DNA of 64,000 nucleotides, from assembly GCA_035582835.1 (NCBI GenBank), contig JAYKAV010000283.1, forward strand, positions 1 to 64,000. The letters are read 5' to 3'. Each line of letters begins with the position of its first letter. Position 1 is the first letter of the stretch. The stretch is from Phoebastria nigripes. Lineage: Eukaryota > Chordata > Aves > Procellariiformes > Diomedeidae. A program made the position numbers and the translations under genes. Shown here piece by piece: positions 35,843 to 49,800 of the stretch. A model generated the notes under the pieces. It was not told the DNA's origin. It saw only the letters and a list, made by a program, of their open reading frames with translations, and made no database searches.

Positions 35843-38800
35843 TACAGCAATATACCACTTTCTTTCATTCTGTATTTTCCAGAGGATTGCTCTATCAGGG
35901 AGNGTGAAATTTGGGCCTGAAAGCATTGACTATTTTTTGAAGTTAACCATAAGCCTCTGGGCTACTAAATTATTTCTTAAGCAAAACGAGCACACTCTTC
36001 ATTTAAGATCATTTAGCATCCTCTTGATTATGGTATGACGTTACTTAAACTGCTGGAAAACTTTAACTACTCAGTAAGTTTTACACTGATCGTATTTTGC
36101 CACTAAAATTTTAAGTATTACATCGTTAAAGAGACATCTTTCACAGCTGCTGACTGAATATTAATATGATTTTTTATTTCCACTAGACTCCATTAGAATG
36201 TAACTAAACATTAAAAATGAGCACTAGATTCGGTGACACTTATTCCCCCATTGCGTATCATTATATGACTCTCGAGTCCTGTTTCTCTTTACCCCATTTG
36301 TGGTCCTATCCATCTGATTTATAGCACAAGCTGTAGCAGGAAGTGGAAAGGAATTCTAAATCAGCACTCATTCGTCAGACTTCAATACTAAGTGCAAAAT
36401 ATAGTATTAAAGCAAGACCAAAAGCTTTCTTCCTTCTCCTTGTAGAAAATACCTCCTTGCAAAGGACTTCATAGTACAGCAGAGGTAATGGGATAAGTGA
36501 TTATGAATTTTCCAATACTCAGCTGCACTGCATGTGTGTGTTATCAGTCAGGGAAAAGTTTAAGGCAGGTTCAAACATGCAGAGTACATTCAAGTTTATG
36601 ACTTAATTGTGCTGAGAACCAGCACTGTTAGTTTGGATCAATGGTGCTGAGAGGAGCATTTCTAAGTCTCAAAGCTTAGTACACTGATTTGCAATTATCA
36701 TGCAAACTGTCCACTTATTGGACTGTCCTGTAAGATGATGCCTTTTCCAAGAGACATTAAGGGTTTTCATTTCTGCTGCTCAGCTTTTTTTTCCATCTTG
36801 AACTTTCAGGCTGTTCTGAGGATTCATGCTGTCTGACATACGGTGCTTATACTATATACATTGTTGAATTACTGCTTCAAAAAAAGATACAAGCCTATTT
36901 TAATTAGATTTATGGGAAATCTTCCTAAGGCAAATTCTTCCCAGTTGCAATTACTGAGCACACCTGAGATGAAGGGATGGCAGGGACAGGAATTCTCTTT
37001 CTTTCAACATAAAATATAGTTTATTTGGTTATTTTCATTATCAAAACAGGTAATAATATTTTCAAAAGAAGCAAAGTGGATCATCTTTATGAATCATTAA
37101 CTGTTGATCCATAAATATGCACAAATCTGCAAGAAATAAAGGAAATGAGGTTTCCTGCCCTAGAGAGTGTACAAAATGATGTTATAGACGCACTTGTTGC
37201 AGCAGCAAAGCACTTGGGAACACATATCACTTGAAGCATGCAGGCAGGATGAGTAAAGACTCAAAATTACAAAAGCAAAATTTTGTCTGATGTCTTTCAA
37301 GTCAAGTAGATGCCTCGGGACTTGGAAATCTAAAGCACAGCCCTGAACCCTGGTGATGTGTAAGCTGCCTCTCCTTTGGGATGTGTCCTAGAGAAACCCA
37401 ATGCATCTACAGTGCACTGGCAGGGTTAGGAGCACCAATCCTTTGCAAACCTGCCTTTTACTAGCTGACACCCTTTTGCTCCCTTCTGCCCAGGATAGCA
37501 TTTGGGGAGCCACAACCCCAACTATGCTGATCACAGCTCTTGCAGACACAAAAGCAGGGTATGTAGGCGTAGGGGGAGAAGATGGGATCAGGTAGTAGGG
37601 GAAAGCATCTGAAGCAAAGGCCTTTTGCTCTCTTCATCACTCAGACTCCAAATTGAGTAGCCACGATGTCGCCACACAAAGCTCATCCAAATGGAGCCCG
37701 ACATTGAAGAGAAACACACCCAAAGAGTTAGGTCAGTGAAGTATGCTACAAGGCAAGCATTAGTGCTTGATAACTTAAAGAGGCTACTGTACTGGCTTTT
37801 AAAGGCTTACAAGAAGAAGCTGTTGTTTTTTATCAATTTCTGCAGAAATGAAAGTTGTATTTCATGCAAAAAACTACTCCACTTAAATGGAACAGCTGAT
37901 GAGGAGTAACCCCCTCAAATTGTGGTAACACCTGGTCCATTTAATTTCTGCTTTGAATGAGATTTTACAGTAAAATTCTAAGCCGCTCAGTGAAGGAAGC
38001 TGGAAGGGAAATGCTGACACCCTCTTACTACGGCAATATTGAATGGCTTTGCTGTAAAAGGTACTGCAATTTCACATTTGTGGTGTGAGCTAAATGGGAA
38101 GTAATTTGTCGTCACTAATATAAACCACATTTATCAGCGCAAAAGTTATCTTACATTTTTGGACATGCTCTAAGAGTGTTTAAAATTAACGAAATGCTGG
38201 CGTGTGACCTTAATGCATACTAAGCAGCCAAGATTATAAATGCAGATCCATGGCCACAACTGCATTTTGTTAGATAAAACCCCCTGGTATCTACATTAGA
38301 ACACTGTAAATGTGGCTTTTTTCTAAAAATAATACATATTAATTGTGGCAGGTAAAGATGCCACCAGGACATCAACCTGAAGAAAATACTTAAATGAAGC
38401 TGCCTTATAGCAAACAATAAAACCCCAAATCAAGAATATGTATACTATAAATCACCAGAATGTTAAGCAAATCTGACAGAACAAGGGCCCTTGAATTCAG
38501 CATCTAGGACAGGGAGAGCTATGTAATGATATAAGACCTAATGAAGTACTGTCTTTCTCTAAAAGTAAATATGTAATATTTCGTAAGTATTCATATATGG
38601 GCTGCAAATGAGCTGCTTATGTGGAACTTTGGAGCATCTCACTCTCATTAGCAATATTAAATCCCTGGAAAAACCAATACAAATAAAAGTTATTCCTGTC
38701 CTTTCAAACAGTGTTTTAAAATATGTTTTCAGGAACATGTAATTACCCCAGCTGGGAACGGAATGAAAACTAAACAGAAACACGTGTAATCATTCCCTTA

Positions 38801-41800
38801 ATAACAAATGACTGTTCTAATTTACTAGACAGATAAGCTCAACATCCATACCATGTATGAGAGATCAGTTTAGCTCCTTGCTGTTAGGAAAGTTCTGTCA
38901 CAATCTTATCAATCCAGCTCAACTAGCAGCGCTTGACAAGGCATTCATGAAATCCTGGCCTCTCCCTTACGCTTCCCAGATTTCTCCACGCATCATACTC
39001 CATGGCTGCTGCAGTGATTTACAGTGGGGCAGCAGGGGTATCCCAAAGGCTGTATCAGCTGAGGTCTTGAAATCTAGTCTGAGTGCTGCTCTGTCCTACA
39101 CAGAAACTAGAAGCTTCTTGGAGATTCTCCAGTTTAGGAGAGATGGTTATAAGGGTCTCTTTCTGTGCTCACTACTATTTTCACATTCGTGACTTTTTTT
39201 GTGCACTAGTGATTGCTGTATTACTTCTTCTAACTGCAATGTTTGTCCTAGCCCCTAACTTTTTTTTTCTTTACAAGCCCTTATTTTTATATATAAAATA
39301 TATATATATAACTTCTGCCCTTAAAGAGTTCTTAGGACACTTAACTGTGAAGATATACCAAACAGAAGCAGTGATACACATATTAAATATTACAGTGGTC
39401 AAATGGTTCCTTGTAGCAAGTATTAGCTTGTTTTTGTCTCAGTTGGTATTTAACTCTTGGCTCAATAAATCTTGATGCACTCCTCAATTCAAGTCAATAT
39501 CTGTTTAATGTTTCATGATCAAGCTAACCAGTGAGCACCAAATAAATCTGCTTCCCTGTGCTCTGCGGAACGCACACGATCTGCATACAGCCCAGGGACC
39601 CAGGGTTTGCTCTCCCCCAGCCTGCTCTGAGGAAGATGCCTTTCTGGTTCACTCCGGCTACCTCCTTGCTTCTGCCTGCTGCAACCCCTCCTCTCTCTAG
39701 GTCACTTTGGCCTCTTCTCACTGAGAAGCAGATGACACATCTTCGTCTATTTGGCTCTTTCCGCTAATGTGCTCTCTCTGCTCAGAGTGCTTCAGATATT
39801 TAGCCTCTGGTTTAGCAAAACACAGTGCAGACGCTGGAAGTTTAGATCTATGATCCTGACAGCAGACTTGCTCAGACTGCTGGAAGCCATGGTGTCATTT
39901 GAAGATGGATTGCTTTTCTTAAGTGCATCTATGCCTATTACTAGCTGTGGCTTCCAGCTCCATGGGGGTTCAGCTGTCATGACTTTTCTTGGGTTGCTGA
40001 AGGAGAAAGCAAAGGCCTTACTTCCTTGTCACTCTGCTTGAGGGCGGGTCAATTTTGGGTATTCTCTATTGCCAGCCGCTGGCCAAGGAAGGCACTGGAG
40101 CAGCAGGAGGAAGTGTTTGGGCTTTGTATGTCACTCATATCCTCCCTTATTCCCAAGAAGAATAACTAGGTATATGCAGGGAGAGAATAAGTTTGCTCTT
40201 AAAGGAAGGGAAATAACGGCCTCAAAGCAAGGGGAATCGTGCTTTAGCGTTATTGTGTCCTGTAGTTTAAGTGCTCAAAACATGACTGGTATTACAGCCT
40301 TCTTAGGCGATGGCACAGCTCCATCACTGCAGAAACACATAACCTCACAGTGATTACTGGTTTTTCCTCATGATGCACCTATTAGATAAGAAACACTGTT
40401 TTTCAGCTGAGAGCCAGAGAGCAAGTAACTTGTCCAAGCATGACAATGGTGGTAAGACTAAACCTCATTTTCTGAAATACAAAATTCTGTCATTTGCACT
40501 TACAGTGCTTCCAACCAAAACTGACCGTATAATTTGATTTTCAGCATGCTTATAGGAAACTCCACTCATTAGCCAGCTGAGCGAGCACAAGTTAAACAAG
40601 AAAGCTTACATCCAGGACCATTGCTACCACCATTCACATTGTCTCTAAATTTTCAATGTAGGAATTACATCCCAAAGGTTTGTGCACCATAAAAAAAAAA
40701 AGTGAGGAAAAAAACCCAAATTATGTTTATGCAAAAAAGGACAAAATCAACCTAGCAATAAACATTACTTCCAGGACTAAAAGCACTGCCAGAATGTGTC
40801 TCAGGTGAGCCACACTGCCTGCTCTGAGCAACCGTCACACCTGAGGTGGGAGCAACCTGCAACAGCCTTTCAGGGCACGCTGTACTGGACCCAACTGGTA
40901 ACTCCAGCATCAGTCAGAGAGGTTTCAAAACCCTGTAAGCACTGCTGATACCACTTGCCAATACTCCCAAGGTGTTCTGTCAGCTTAACAAATCAGAGCA
41001 AAGTGACACATTTATCAAGCTCTCTCCTGGTGGGAACTGCCCAGGGCTGTGCAGTCAAGCAGCGGTGACNTACGGTGATGCCGGCTGGTTATGTTGGCTC
41101 TGTAGGTTTCCCAGAGAAACCTCTGCAGCCCTGGCCATTGCTGGAAGTGAGACCCAGGGTACAGGCTGCTGCTTTTAATTACTGTGCTTGGAATGCATTA
41201 CTGTTCTTTAGGAAACTTCTAATTTCCAGATCAGAACTTTTGTAGATCAGGCTCATTCCTAGTTATATATTGATCCTTTTGAACCCAGATGCCTCAAGGG
41301 ATGTTTTAAATTGCATCATTTTGTATTAGTGACAACGACCTACGCTTTGCTTACTGTGTGTGATCGTGCCTGCACAAGTTGTGGGGTAGACAGTAATAAG
41401 CAGCTTTATGATTTATTTTGGGGTGGTAGTCTGAACATGTAAGCTTTTAGGAAAAGCAGAATTGTTTCAAATTAATTTCTTTTTTATGTTACTGCTTCAA
41501 GTTTCGGCATTCAGAAACCTTAGATGCAGTGAAAAAAAAAATAAAAAAAGAGAGCTCAATTAAATTAGTGGCTCCCAAAGTTGTGTCTATAGCACTGGCT
41601 CTCCTCCTGATCTCCAGATGAAATAAAACAGATGTGAGGGGAAATGAATGGAGCAGCCAAAGTAAATGGTGTGACCTGGTTAAAAGGAACTCCCTCTCCC
41701 TTTTTTTCAAGATTTCAAGACTCCCCCTGCACCAAAGCCAGCTGAAGGGATATAAATACTTTGCCATTTACACCTGGTTGAAGCTTTCTGGATTTCATTT

Positions 41801-43559
41801 CCCCTCTCCCCCTCTCCCATTTTCCCTCTTCCTTTCATCTCCCCCTTATTCCAGCCATCCCCTCCATAGGTATATATACACATATGTAAACACACACACA
41901 TATAAACACACAGCAAAATATGGGATGAATTAAAAAAAGCATGATTTGCAGGTTGACATATTCTGAAATGTGAAATGCTAACTAAATACTCTGTAGAAAA
42001 TTCTACAGCGAGTCATTCTTAAGACAATTTTTTGAGATACAGTCCACAGTTGAAACACCAGCATTAGATATTAGTTAGCATTTTGCGCAGTGTGGCTTTA
42101 AGTTAACACCGACTAATATTACCAGCCCTGTCATGAAAACAACTATTTTCTCTCTTTAATATTACTTGGATTTTTGTATTGGCACTTTCTTTCAAACATA
42201 GATATAAATTGTGCAAAGTACATAAATCGCTACATTGGGTTTTTTAAATACTATCCATATCTCAGTTTATCATTTAATCTTCTTCTGCTTATAAACTTCT
42301 CCGAAGACATTGGGACAGCAGAATAGATGCTCAACAACATTTGAGATAGGCCTACCAGGGTGAGGAAAACCATTCTGCCAACTCAGCCAGTAACAAGCAA
42401 CTTGCCACTCGGCAGGGGATTTCAACCAGCTGATGTGCACATTTAAGGCTCATCTGACAACAAAACTGAGTTATAAAAGAAAAACTCTTTAATGGGAAAT
42501 ATGAGAGAGAGACAGAGCCAGGATGGAGACGAAGAGGAAAACGCTGGGCAAACATTTGTCATGGATCGCTGTCAGGGCTCACCCAGCTCAAACCCAGGGT
42601 TTGAGAGAAAGCGGACAATGCTCTTGTTCGGTGAAAAAGCCACAAGCTGCATGATGGGCTATTCTAATCCCAAAGACCACGGTAAGGGCAGTGAGAAAAA
42701 TGTGTAGGCACTTATTATTTAGTCTAAATCTACTAATTTGTTGTGCAAACAAAAGTAAAGAATGACTGTCCCTAACAACCTGTATCAACCCCTATGTTTG
42801 CCCCAGTTCTTACTTATCCCTGGAGGGAAACCTTAAATTCCAAGTGACTGCAATAGCACCTTGTTGCAGAAGGGGCTGAGGGGCAGTCTGTACTATGAGA
42901 GGGCAAAAAAGTAGACTTCCAGCAGAGGTGGTCACTGCTGTCTGCAAAGACCCAAGGAAATTAAAAGTACATTGGTCCAACAAGCTTGAACTAAAACACA
43001 GCAGTATGGCAAGTGCTGGGTGACCTCCCCTATGACACCAACTTCCCCCAGCATCAAGGCAGACCACCAGCAAGCTGCCAGCTTCCCCTCCTTATCGGGG
43101 ACGCCTTCACCCTATGCATGCGGCCAAGAGGTGCTTCTCCTTTGCACATAATATACGGTGTTGCCTACTACTGGTCTGGCCTTCCAGAGGAAAGAATAAA
43201 TTATTAACAAATAGATATAGTGAAAAAATTGCATAGGTGACTTTCTAAAGTAGCTTGTTGCACTATAAAAAGACGGAAGCTTCAAAAGCAGCTAATAATT
43301 AAACAGTCTGCTTTGAGGGAATCTCTGGGGTCCGTCTGCAGGTTCCAGGTTCCCAAATTGCTCTCCCCATTTCATCTGGATGGAGAGTGCAGCACTGGGG
43401 AGCACGCCATGCCCTGAGACACAACCTCCATCTACTCCTCGTATGCTGTATGTACTTCAGCTTCGTTAAAACGCCTGTCACCATGTTCTTGCTCAATTAG
43501 AACATGAACCATTTGCTGAGGTAAGTGTTGTGAATACCCCACAAAATAAACTTAAAGCC
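35843..43559. other. Intron-like non-coding DNA right of the solo LTR
   Basis: About 7.7 kb with no supported exon. The frames at 38857-39192, 39083-39475 and 39558-40041 have no recognisable domains. Low-complexity items are a (TA)n run at about 39289-39310, an A-rich run at about 41530-41548, and the polypyrimidine and CA/TA-rich stretch at 41800-41912. The segment around 38090-38170 has dense GATA- and RUNX-like words but no firm function can be given. Confidence 0.55.
41801..41912. repeat. Polypyrimidine tract followed by TA/CA-rich microsatellite
   Basis: From 41801 to about 41857 the + strand is almost pure C and T. The four C-runs at 41801, 41808, 41816 and 41824 make the minus strand G-quadruplex-capable (loops 3, 3 and 5). 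From about 41870 to 41912 it passes into TATATATACACA and ACACACACA-type repeats. Such tracts are unstable in length and can adopt triplex or quadruplex forms. Confidence 0.65.
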
Positions 43560-43830
43560 AACATGAATTGGCAGGGCTTCATTTTCCTTCATGAATATGC
43601 ATAACTAATATATAAAATGCTAATCTTGCCCTCCTCCACTTCCTTTCTGCCTTCTCCGTCTGCCCCTTTTGGAAGTAAGCCCTTATCTCCTATGTAATGA
43701 ATAGGGCTCCATTATGTGAAGGGTTGCAGAATTTTAATGAATTGCAAAATATAGTTAATTATGGAAAAAAAGACATCTTCTGCACTTTTCCATGTAAATT
43801 AGACAAATTAATTGGTGTTCAGTATTTTTT
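43560..43830. promoter_or_regulatory. Candidate conserved noncoding (enhancer-like) segment
   Basis: This segment has an unusually dense set of homeodomain cores (TAAT/ATTA), including TTTAATGAATTG and GTTAATTATGG, plus a POU/octamer-like ATGAATATGCATAA at about 43590-43603. AT-rich motif clusters alternate with a pyrimidine-rich middle (43627-43670). Long introns of glypican genes are known to carry conserved enhancers, but conservation cannot be judged from a single sequence. This is a guess from motif density. Confidence 0.25.
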
Positions 43831-46800
43831 TAAATGCATGCAGCCATAGGAGGGAAGAAAAAAAAAGCTACTTGACAATTCAGCAATGGAATTGTGATAG
43901 AGAAAGGAAAACAGAGGGGGCATTTCTGATACACTGCACTAATCCAGCCTCCAAAGTGAATACTTCCTAATTCCAATCTAGAATCGTGAGAAAGTTATGG
44001 AAGTCTGTTCTCACAAACCAAGTTATTAATTTTTTAAGTTTTCACCTATTTGACCTCCTGAATCTCAAGAATTATTATCAATAGCTGAGTCTAAACATAG
44101 CACGAGGCAGGTATTTTGCAAGTTTTCCCAAAGCGCTCTGCCAATGCACTTCCACACCAATTCCCCTTTAGATAACACTGGCAGTTGTGTGAGTTTGTAT
44201 GGAAGCTCGATGATGGGAACAGATGTCCATCTGGGACTGCAATGAACCTATTAGGTGAATTTTTGGTTACGCTTTATCAACATTTGAGTCCAGAATTTGC
44301 AAGATGAAAAACTAGCTGTTCTGGTTGAAACTGTCCACAAAGAAGCCAATGGTAAACTGCATAGGTTTTAGCAGTGCATGTTACAAAAAATTAAATATAT
44401 TTCATGAGATTTTGAGTCCTTCAAAAAACAATACAACATCTGCACTGGTGACCTAAATAAAGCACCTACATCCTGCTTCAGGCTGCTCAAATCAATACTC
44501 ATGTATGTAAACAGACACTTCTGTGCCTATTTGTTGCAGGTGGGTTAAAGGAATTCTACTTAAGTAGAGCTTAAAAACAGAGCATTCTGTCAGCTGCAAT
44601 AAAAGAAATGGGTTTATTTCTTGAAAAGTAAAATTGACCCTGGATAGTTTCAGAGAAGGTTACTGTCAGAAAACAACACAGTAGCAACAATAAAATCTAT
44701 TGAAATTACTATATAAAACATGCTATGGCATATTAGGACTGTTCTTTATAAATAATATTCCACCCTTACATAGCAACTGACATGTATAAGAGAAGCATTC
44801 AGGCTGATTTATTTAAGTGTAGCATGGCAGCATTATCACACTATATATATTTTTTTTTTTAAATCTGTGTGGATTTAAATGTGTTGGAGAAGTGTCCTAT
44901 TCTGATCAACTGAGGCCAGAATCCGCTCACACGGAGCACAACTTCATGTCCTGAGGACCTCTAAAGCCAATCGCTTCCATCTGAATCAAAGCAGTGCACA
45001 GAAATTGATAGCAGTGTTGTTTTCTGATACATCTTGTGGTCCAGTCACTACGTTGCTCCTCTGTTTCATACATGCATTCTATATGTCTTTATTGGCCCAC
45101 AGAAAAAGCCATTTTCCCCTTTGTTTTAATAGATCACAACTGATATGGCTTCTACAAGTTTATGATGGTTTAATACTTAATGAAACAAATGCCTCAGTGA
45201 GGATTAGGAGTCTTTGTTTGGGTGCTATACAAACACATAAGACAGGAGATGCTCATGAAGACAAAGGTGCTGATGCAGCCAAGGGAGAGAGCGGCTCCTT
45301 CCTCACAGGGAGATGCCAAAGCAGGAACCTAACTCAAAGGGCTCTGAATCTCTCCTAGAATTTCTCTTCCTCTCCCGTAACCATAGAGGGATCCTATGGA
45401 CACTAAAGAGGACTAAAATTGGCCTTTAATAGTATTCCTGTATCTCCTCATCAAAGAGATTACAAGTGAAAACATCTAGAATGTCTCAAAGTTCAAAATT
45501 TATTAGAAATATTAACAAAATGAACTTCATAACATTAATATGAGGTAAAAACAAGGAAATTTTCTGTCCTGTTTTACAGATGGAATAATTGACATTTTTT
45601 AGATGGATCTTAACATTTAAGTAATATTAAAAATCTAAATTAAAAAGTAACTTGACTCTGACAGAAGAATGATAAATGCTGAATGCAATTTTATCAAAGT
45701 AAGAGTTCAAAGCAATGCAAACTGCAGCTGATCCTCACTGGCATGAAGAAAGCATGTCTGAGAGATATCAGAGCTTGTTTCAGGAACTGATTTATTTGAA
45801 ACATGAAACGTTTCTTAGAAAAAACTTGCTGATTATTATTTTTTAAGAAGCAGTCAGTAAGTCATCAGAAAGTTGGGCAGAAGATAAACTATGTTGTGGG
45901 TCATCTGCAGACAACTTGAAAGGTTGGAAGTGCTGAGCGCATTAGAAAACATGAGTTAACAAACTATATCCATATTAAATACTTGTAGGAAATCCTGCCT
46001 GCACCTATGAAACACTTGTGCCTTGTTAGGAAATTTAAAAGATTAGGCAGGGTTCAGCATCACAATTTTTAAATAATGGAGGGAACCTCTGCTAACCTCT
46101 GTTAATATGGTTCATTTTATTAATCATTATTTAAACTTAAAAAAACCCTCCACACAGTATTCTTTTCCATCACCAATCTCTTTTAACCGTATTAGAGCTG
46201 GCTTACATTTAGTTTTTAGATAATAGATCTAGGATCAAATGTCCTTTGAAATCAGCCTAGGTTTTTAGGGCTATGTATTTGGATCAGGCAATGAATTAGC
46301 ATTTAAGGACTTCAGCGTCTCCTTAACTGTTAAGCAGATGCTACATCCTACCTCTAGCCACTGATGAAAATTAAGACTATTTTAAGTGCTTTGCTGAAAA
46401 GAATGGAACGAAGCACCTTCCTCCTAACCAGGCCCAGAAAACAACAGAACCAGTGAGCAGAGTGCCTGTTTCTAAGGATACTTTATTTCCCTCTCTTTCT
46501 AATAAATGGCATATGCAATTAGCTTAGATAGAATATTTGACGTAGCCATTAGAAACCACCTAAGCAAGAACGCATAGGTCAACTTCACTTTGCATTTCCT
46601 TCTAGCAGTAATTGTCTTGGCTTCTGTTTATAGGGTACCTAATAAAACACAATCACAACTGAAGCCTGTGAAGGTGCGATGCATATGAAATATAATTGAT
46701 AAGTTCATGCTTCTACTACTGTTATGTCTAATTCAAATCTTAAGTAACTCAGGTTCTGCTGTGAACAAGAAGAGTGACAACACAAAATAGCACAAGATGA

Positions 46801-49800
46801 TAAAATCTACTTCAGTAGGTACACCACAACCATAACATCTTGGATCCAACATGAATTAATGAGCTCTGCTGTTGAAGGTTAAATTAGTCTATGTTCAAGT
46901 ACTACCCAGTTTGCATTACACTGCAATCTAATCTGTCAGCTAAAATATCCTAAATGTTGTATTATCAATTGCAGTGCGTTTGATTTAAAAATGGTATGAA
47001 ATTTCAGGCTCTGTTTTTCCACCACTGCCATCAGTAACAGCTTCAGCAGTGACTCTTGTGCAAAGCAGGATCTGTCTGTTAGGGTACAGCTTCACAAAGC
47101 TGAGCTTCCTCATATAGGACCAGTTAATATGAAAGTGGCCTTGATTAAAGGGAGTAGGAAAGAGATAGCACCAATTTCTTTGCTATACTATAACCTCTGG
47201 AGAAGCAAAGGACTGTCAGCTGGAATTACCCTCTGACCCTGAGATAGCTGTCAATCGGTCCAAGGTCCCCATCCAAACATGAGTAAAGGGCCTTATCCAG
47301 AGCTCTGACGCATTTCAGTTCAGCCATTAGGTCACCCAGCTCCCTGACAGGGCTCCAGAGAGAATGCACTCTGCTCCTCCTCTACAAACCAAACCGCTCC
47401 TGAAGATGCCAGCTGACGTAGCACTAAGAAAGGATGGACACCTCACTGCAGGCTGACCTCACACACCTGGGGTAGGTATTGTGCTATTCACCGAGGTAAA
47501 GTGCTCAGAACATACAAAGCATTCTATAAATGCATTATTACCATTACTGAAGCTAGTTAAGAAAAAGCTAGTTTAGAAAAAGTAAATCAAAAGTACATTT
47601 TAAAGAACAGGCTCTGTATAATAATGAATTCTGTTAACATTATCAAGCTTCATTTATATTTGTCTAGATAATGAACAAGATCTTTCTTCCTGCTGCTAAC
47701 AAAATTTATTTGCTAACATATACTCCCACAGTCCAAAGCATTACTAGATGATTTTGCCTGATACAGAGACATTGTACAAAATAAATAGCTTTGAATGGCA
47801 TTTCAAAGATATCATTCATCTATTTCTACTTCCTATCTGCCTAGAACAAAAAAGGAGATCACAATGTTTTTTCTTAAATTCTTCAGCTTAGCAAATTTCT
47901 TGCAACAAGCATTAATTATCACCATCTATCCTTTACATTATCCATGCTGACATATGCCCTTCAGTTTAAGTTTTTTTTATCGTACAGACAATATGTAAGA
48001 ATCTCAGTGTGCCTTTTTAAATATATATTCTAGTGCTAAATGTTTTTTGTTTACATAGAATAGCCATTGTACAGCATTCTTTCTACCTGTACCATTTTAA
48101 AAAATTTGTCTCTTCTACCTTTAATTGCTGATGAATCCATCGTTGTCATGAGGAAACTCTGAGATGGTTAAATATCTTGATAAATATCTTGAATTTGCTT
48201 AATGTTCGGGGACATTTTTCTCTAAATAAATCCATATTTCAAAGTATGTTTTCTTAAGAAGAAACATTTTAAAACAATGGGATTATGAAATACTAAAAGA
48301 CAGTAAACAATTGGTACAAATAGTCCCCTCCCTCAAATGGTCCAGAGGATATCATAGCGTACTGTAAATTAGGAAGCTGCAATTACTCCTCTAATCCCCA
48401 GTTTTCAGGGAAAGTAGCTTAGAATTTTACAAGAAGGTCAGAAATTCTGGCAAAGAAAAGGTGATTTCTACGAAACATATGTCCTCTCATCTTCTCAGTC
48501 CAATGTTCCTCATCTATCACAATGTCCGCTATTCCTTTCTAACCCAGAAATAAAGGCAGCCGTCTTTCCAATGAACATATTATCCTTTACTTCAATCGCA
48601 TTTCCAACAAATGACCTAATGATCCTCACTGTGAAAAATGATGATCCTTAATTCTCTATTTACTCTGGGCTTTTTTTGCTTACAGCTTTTTGTCCAACTT
48701 CCTTTTTTCCAAAGCCTTCAGTTAGACTGAAGTGATATGTATTTGATAAGCCTCTAGATAAATTTTAGAAAAAATCCCATTTTGCCTGAGCAGAGACACT
48801 CAAACTCCTGTGAAATCAGGTTTCACTTTCAGTATGTCTCAGGTTTCAGCCTTAAAAACCTCTGTTGCCTTGTTGCTATAATATTCTGCCCATGAACAGT
48901 AAAAAGTCTTGTCCCCAGCATCCCAGAGGAAGCAAGGAATTATACTTCCATCGCATTCTTGTGGTGTTCCTTGCTCCCAGGAGACCTGAGGATGCCATCA
49001 ATTTACACTCACTACTAGTGAGGCTGTTGCAAATTCAGCCTAATGCAAACATGGTGGGGAGATTTTGAATTAAGGCATGAAGGAGCCTTGTGATCAGTTC
49101 ACAGCCCCTGCTCATGCGTCTGACAGCTGGTGCTCTGACCAGCAACATCAGCAGGACAACCTTCGACACCTGAGCATCTCCAGATCTCCTTCTGTAGTAA
49201 CAGCTGGTCTTTCATGATCACTTGCCCTAGTAACACCAAAGGAAGGTACTATTTATCTGTCTGTTACAGAATAGGAAATAACGTGAAGGAGATACTTGTC
49301 CTCGGGAACACCAAGAGTTTGTCTCCAAGATGGAAATTAAAACTGAGTTCTCATTTGTCTTGTATATCCACTCTGAATACTTCTCCATCTCTGCTACGTA
49401 ATCATCCTTTGCTTCCACTTGACTTGCCCAATTCCTGCGAGGCTGCCTTCCTCAAGCTGAATACTGAGAAAGATGCTCATGACTAAATAAATGGACATTA
49501 AAAAAAAAAAAAGAGTCAGGATATTGAGTCCCCAGACTTATTTGATCACACTGCTAGTGAATGAGCCATTACTAGCTCTGTCTCAGCAAGCTGCTACAGA
49601 ATATTTTGTAATAATAACAATAATCATAAGTTGTGGTGATGAGAAGACTCACTACTAACCTATTCGGCCTTTCTCAGGGACTGGGAAAGACCAACTATTT
49701 CTCTCTAGATTAGCAAAATGATAATTAGAGAGTCTGCTTCATTTAGATTTAACTGCATTTACCATCTGACAGCACAATCTTCAACNTGTGAATCTGCTTC

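Noticed and set aside
43515..43527. Consensus-like splice donor GAGGTAAGTG on the + strand
   Set aside because: No open coding frame or acceptor pairs with it, and such sites are common by chance.
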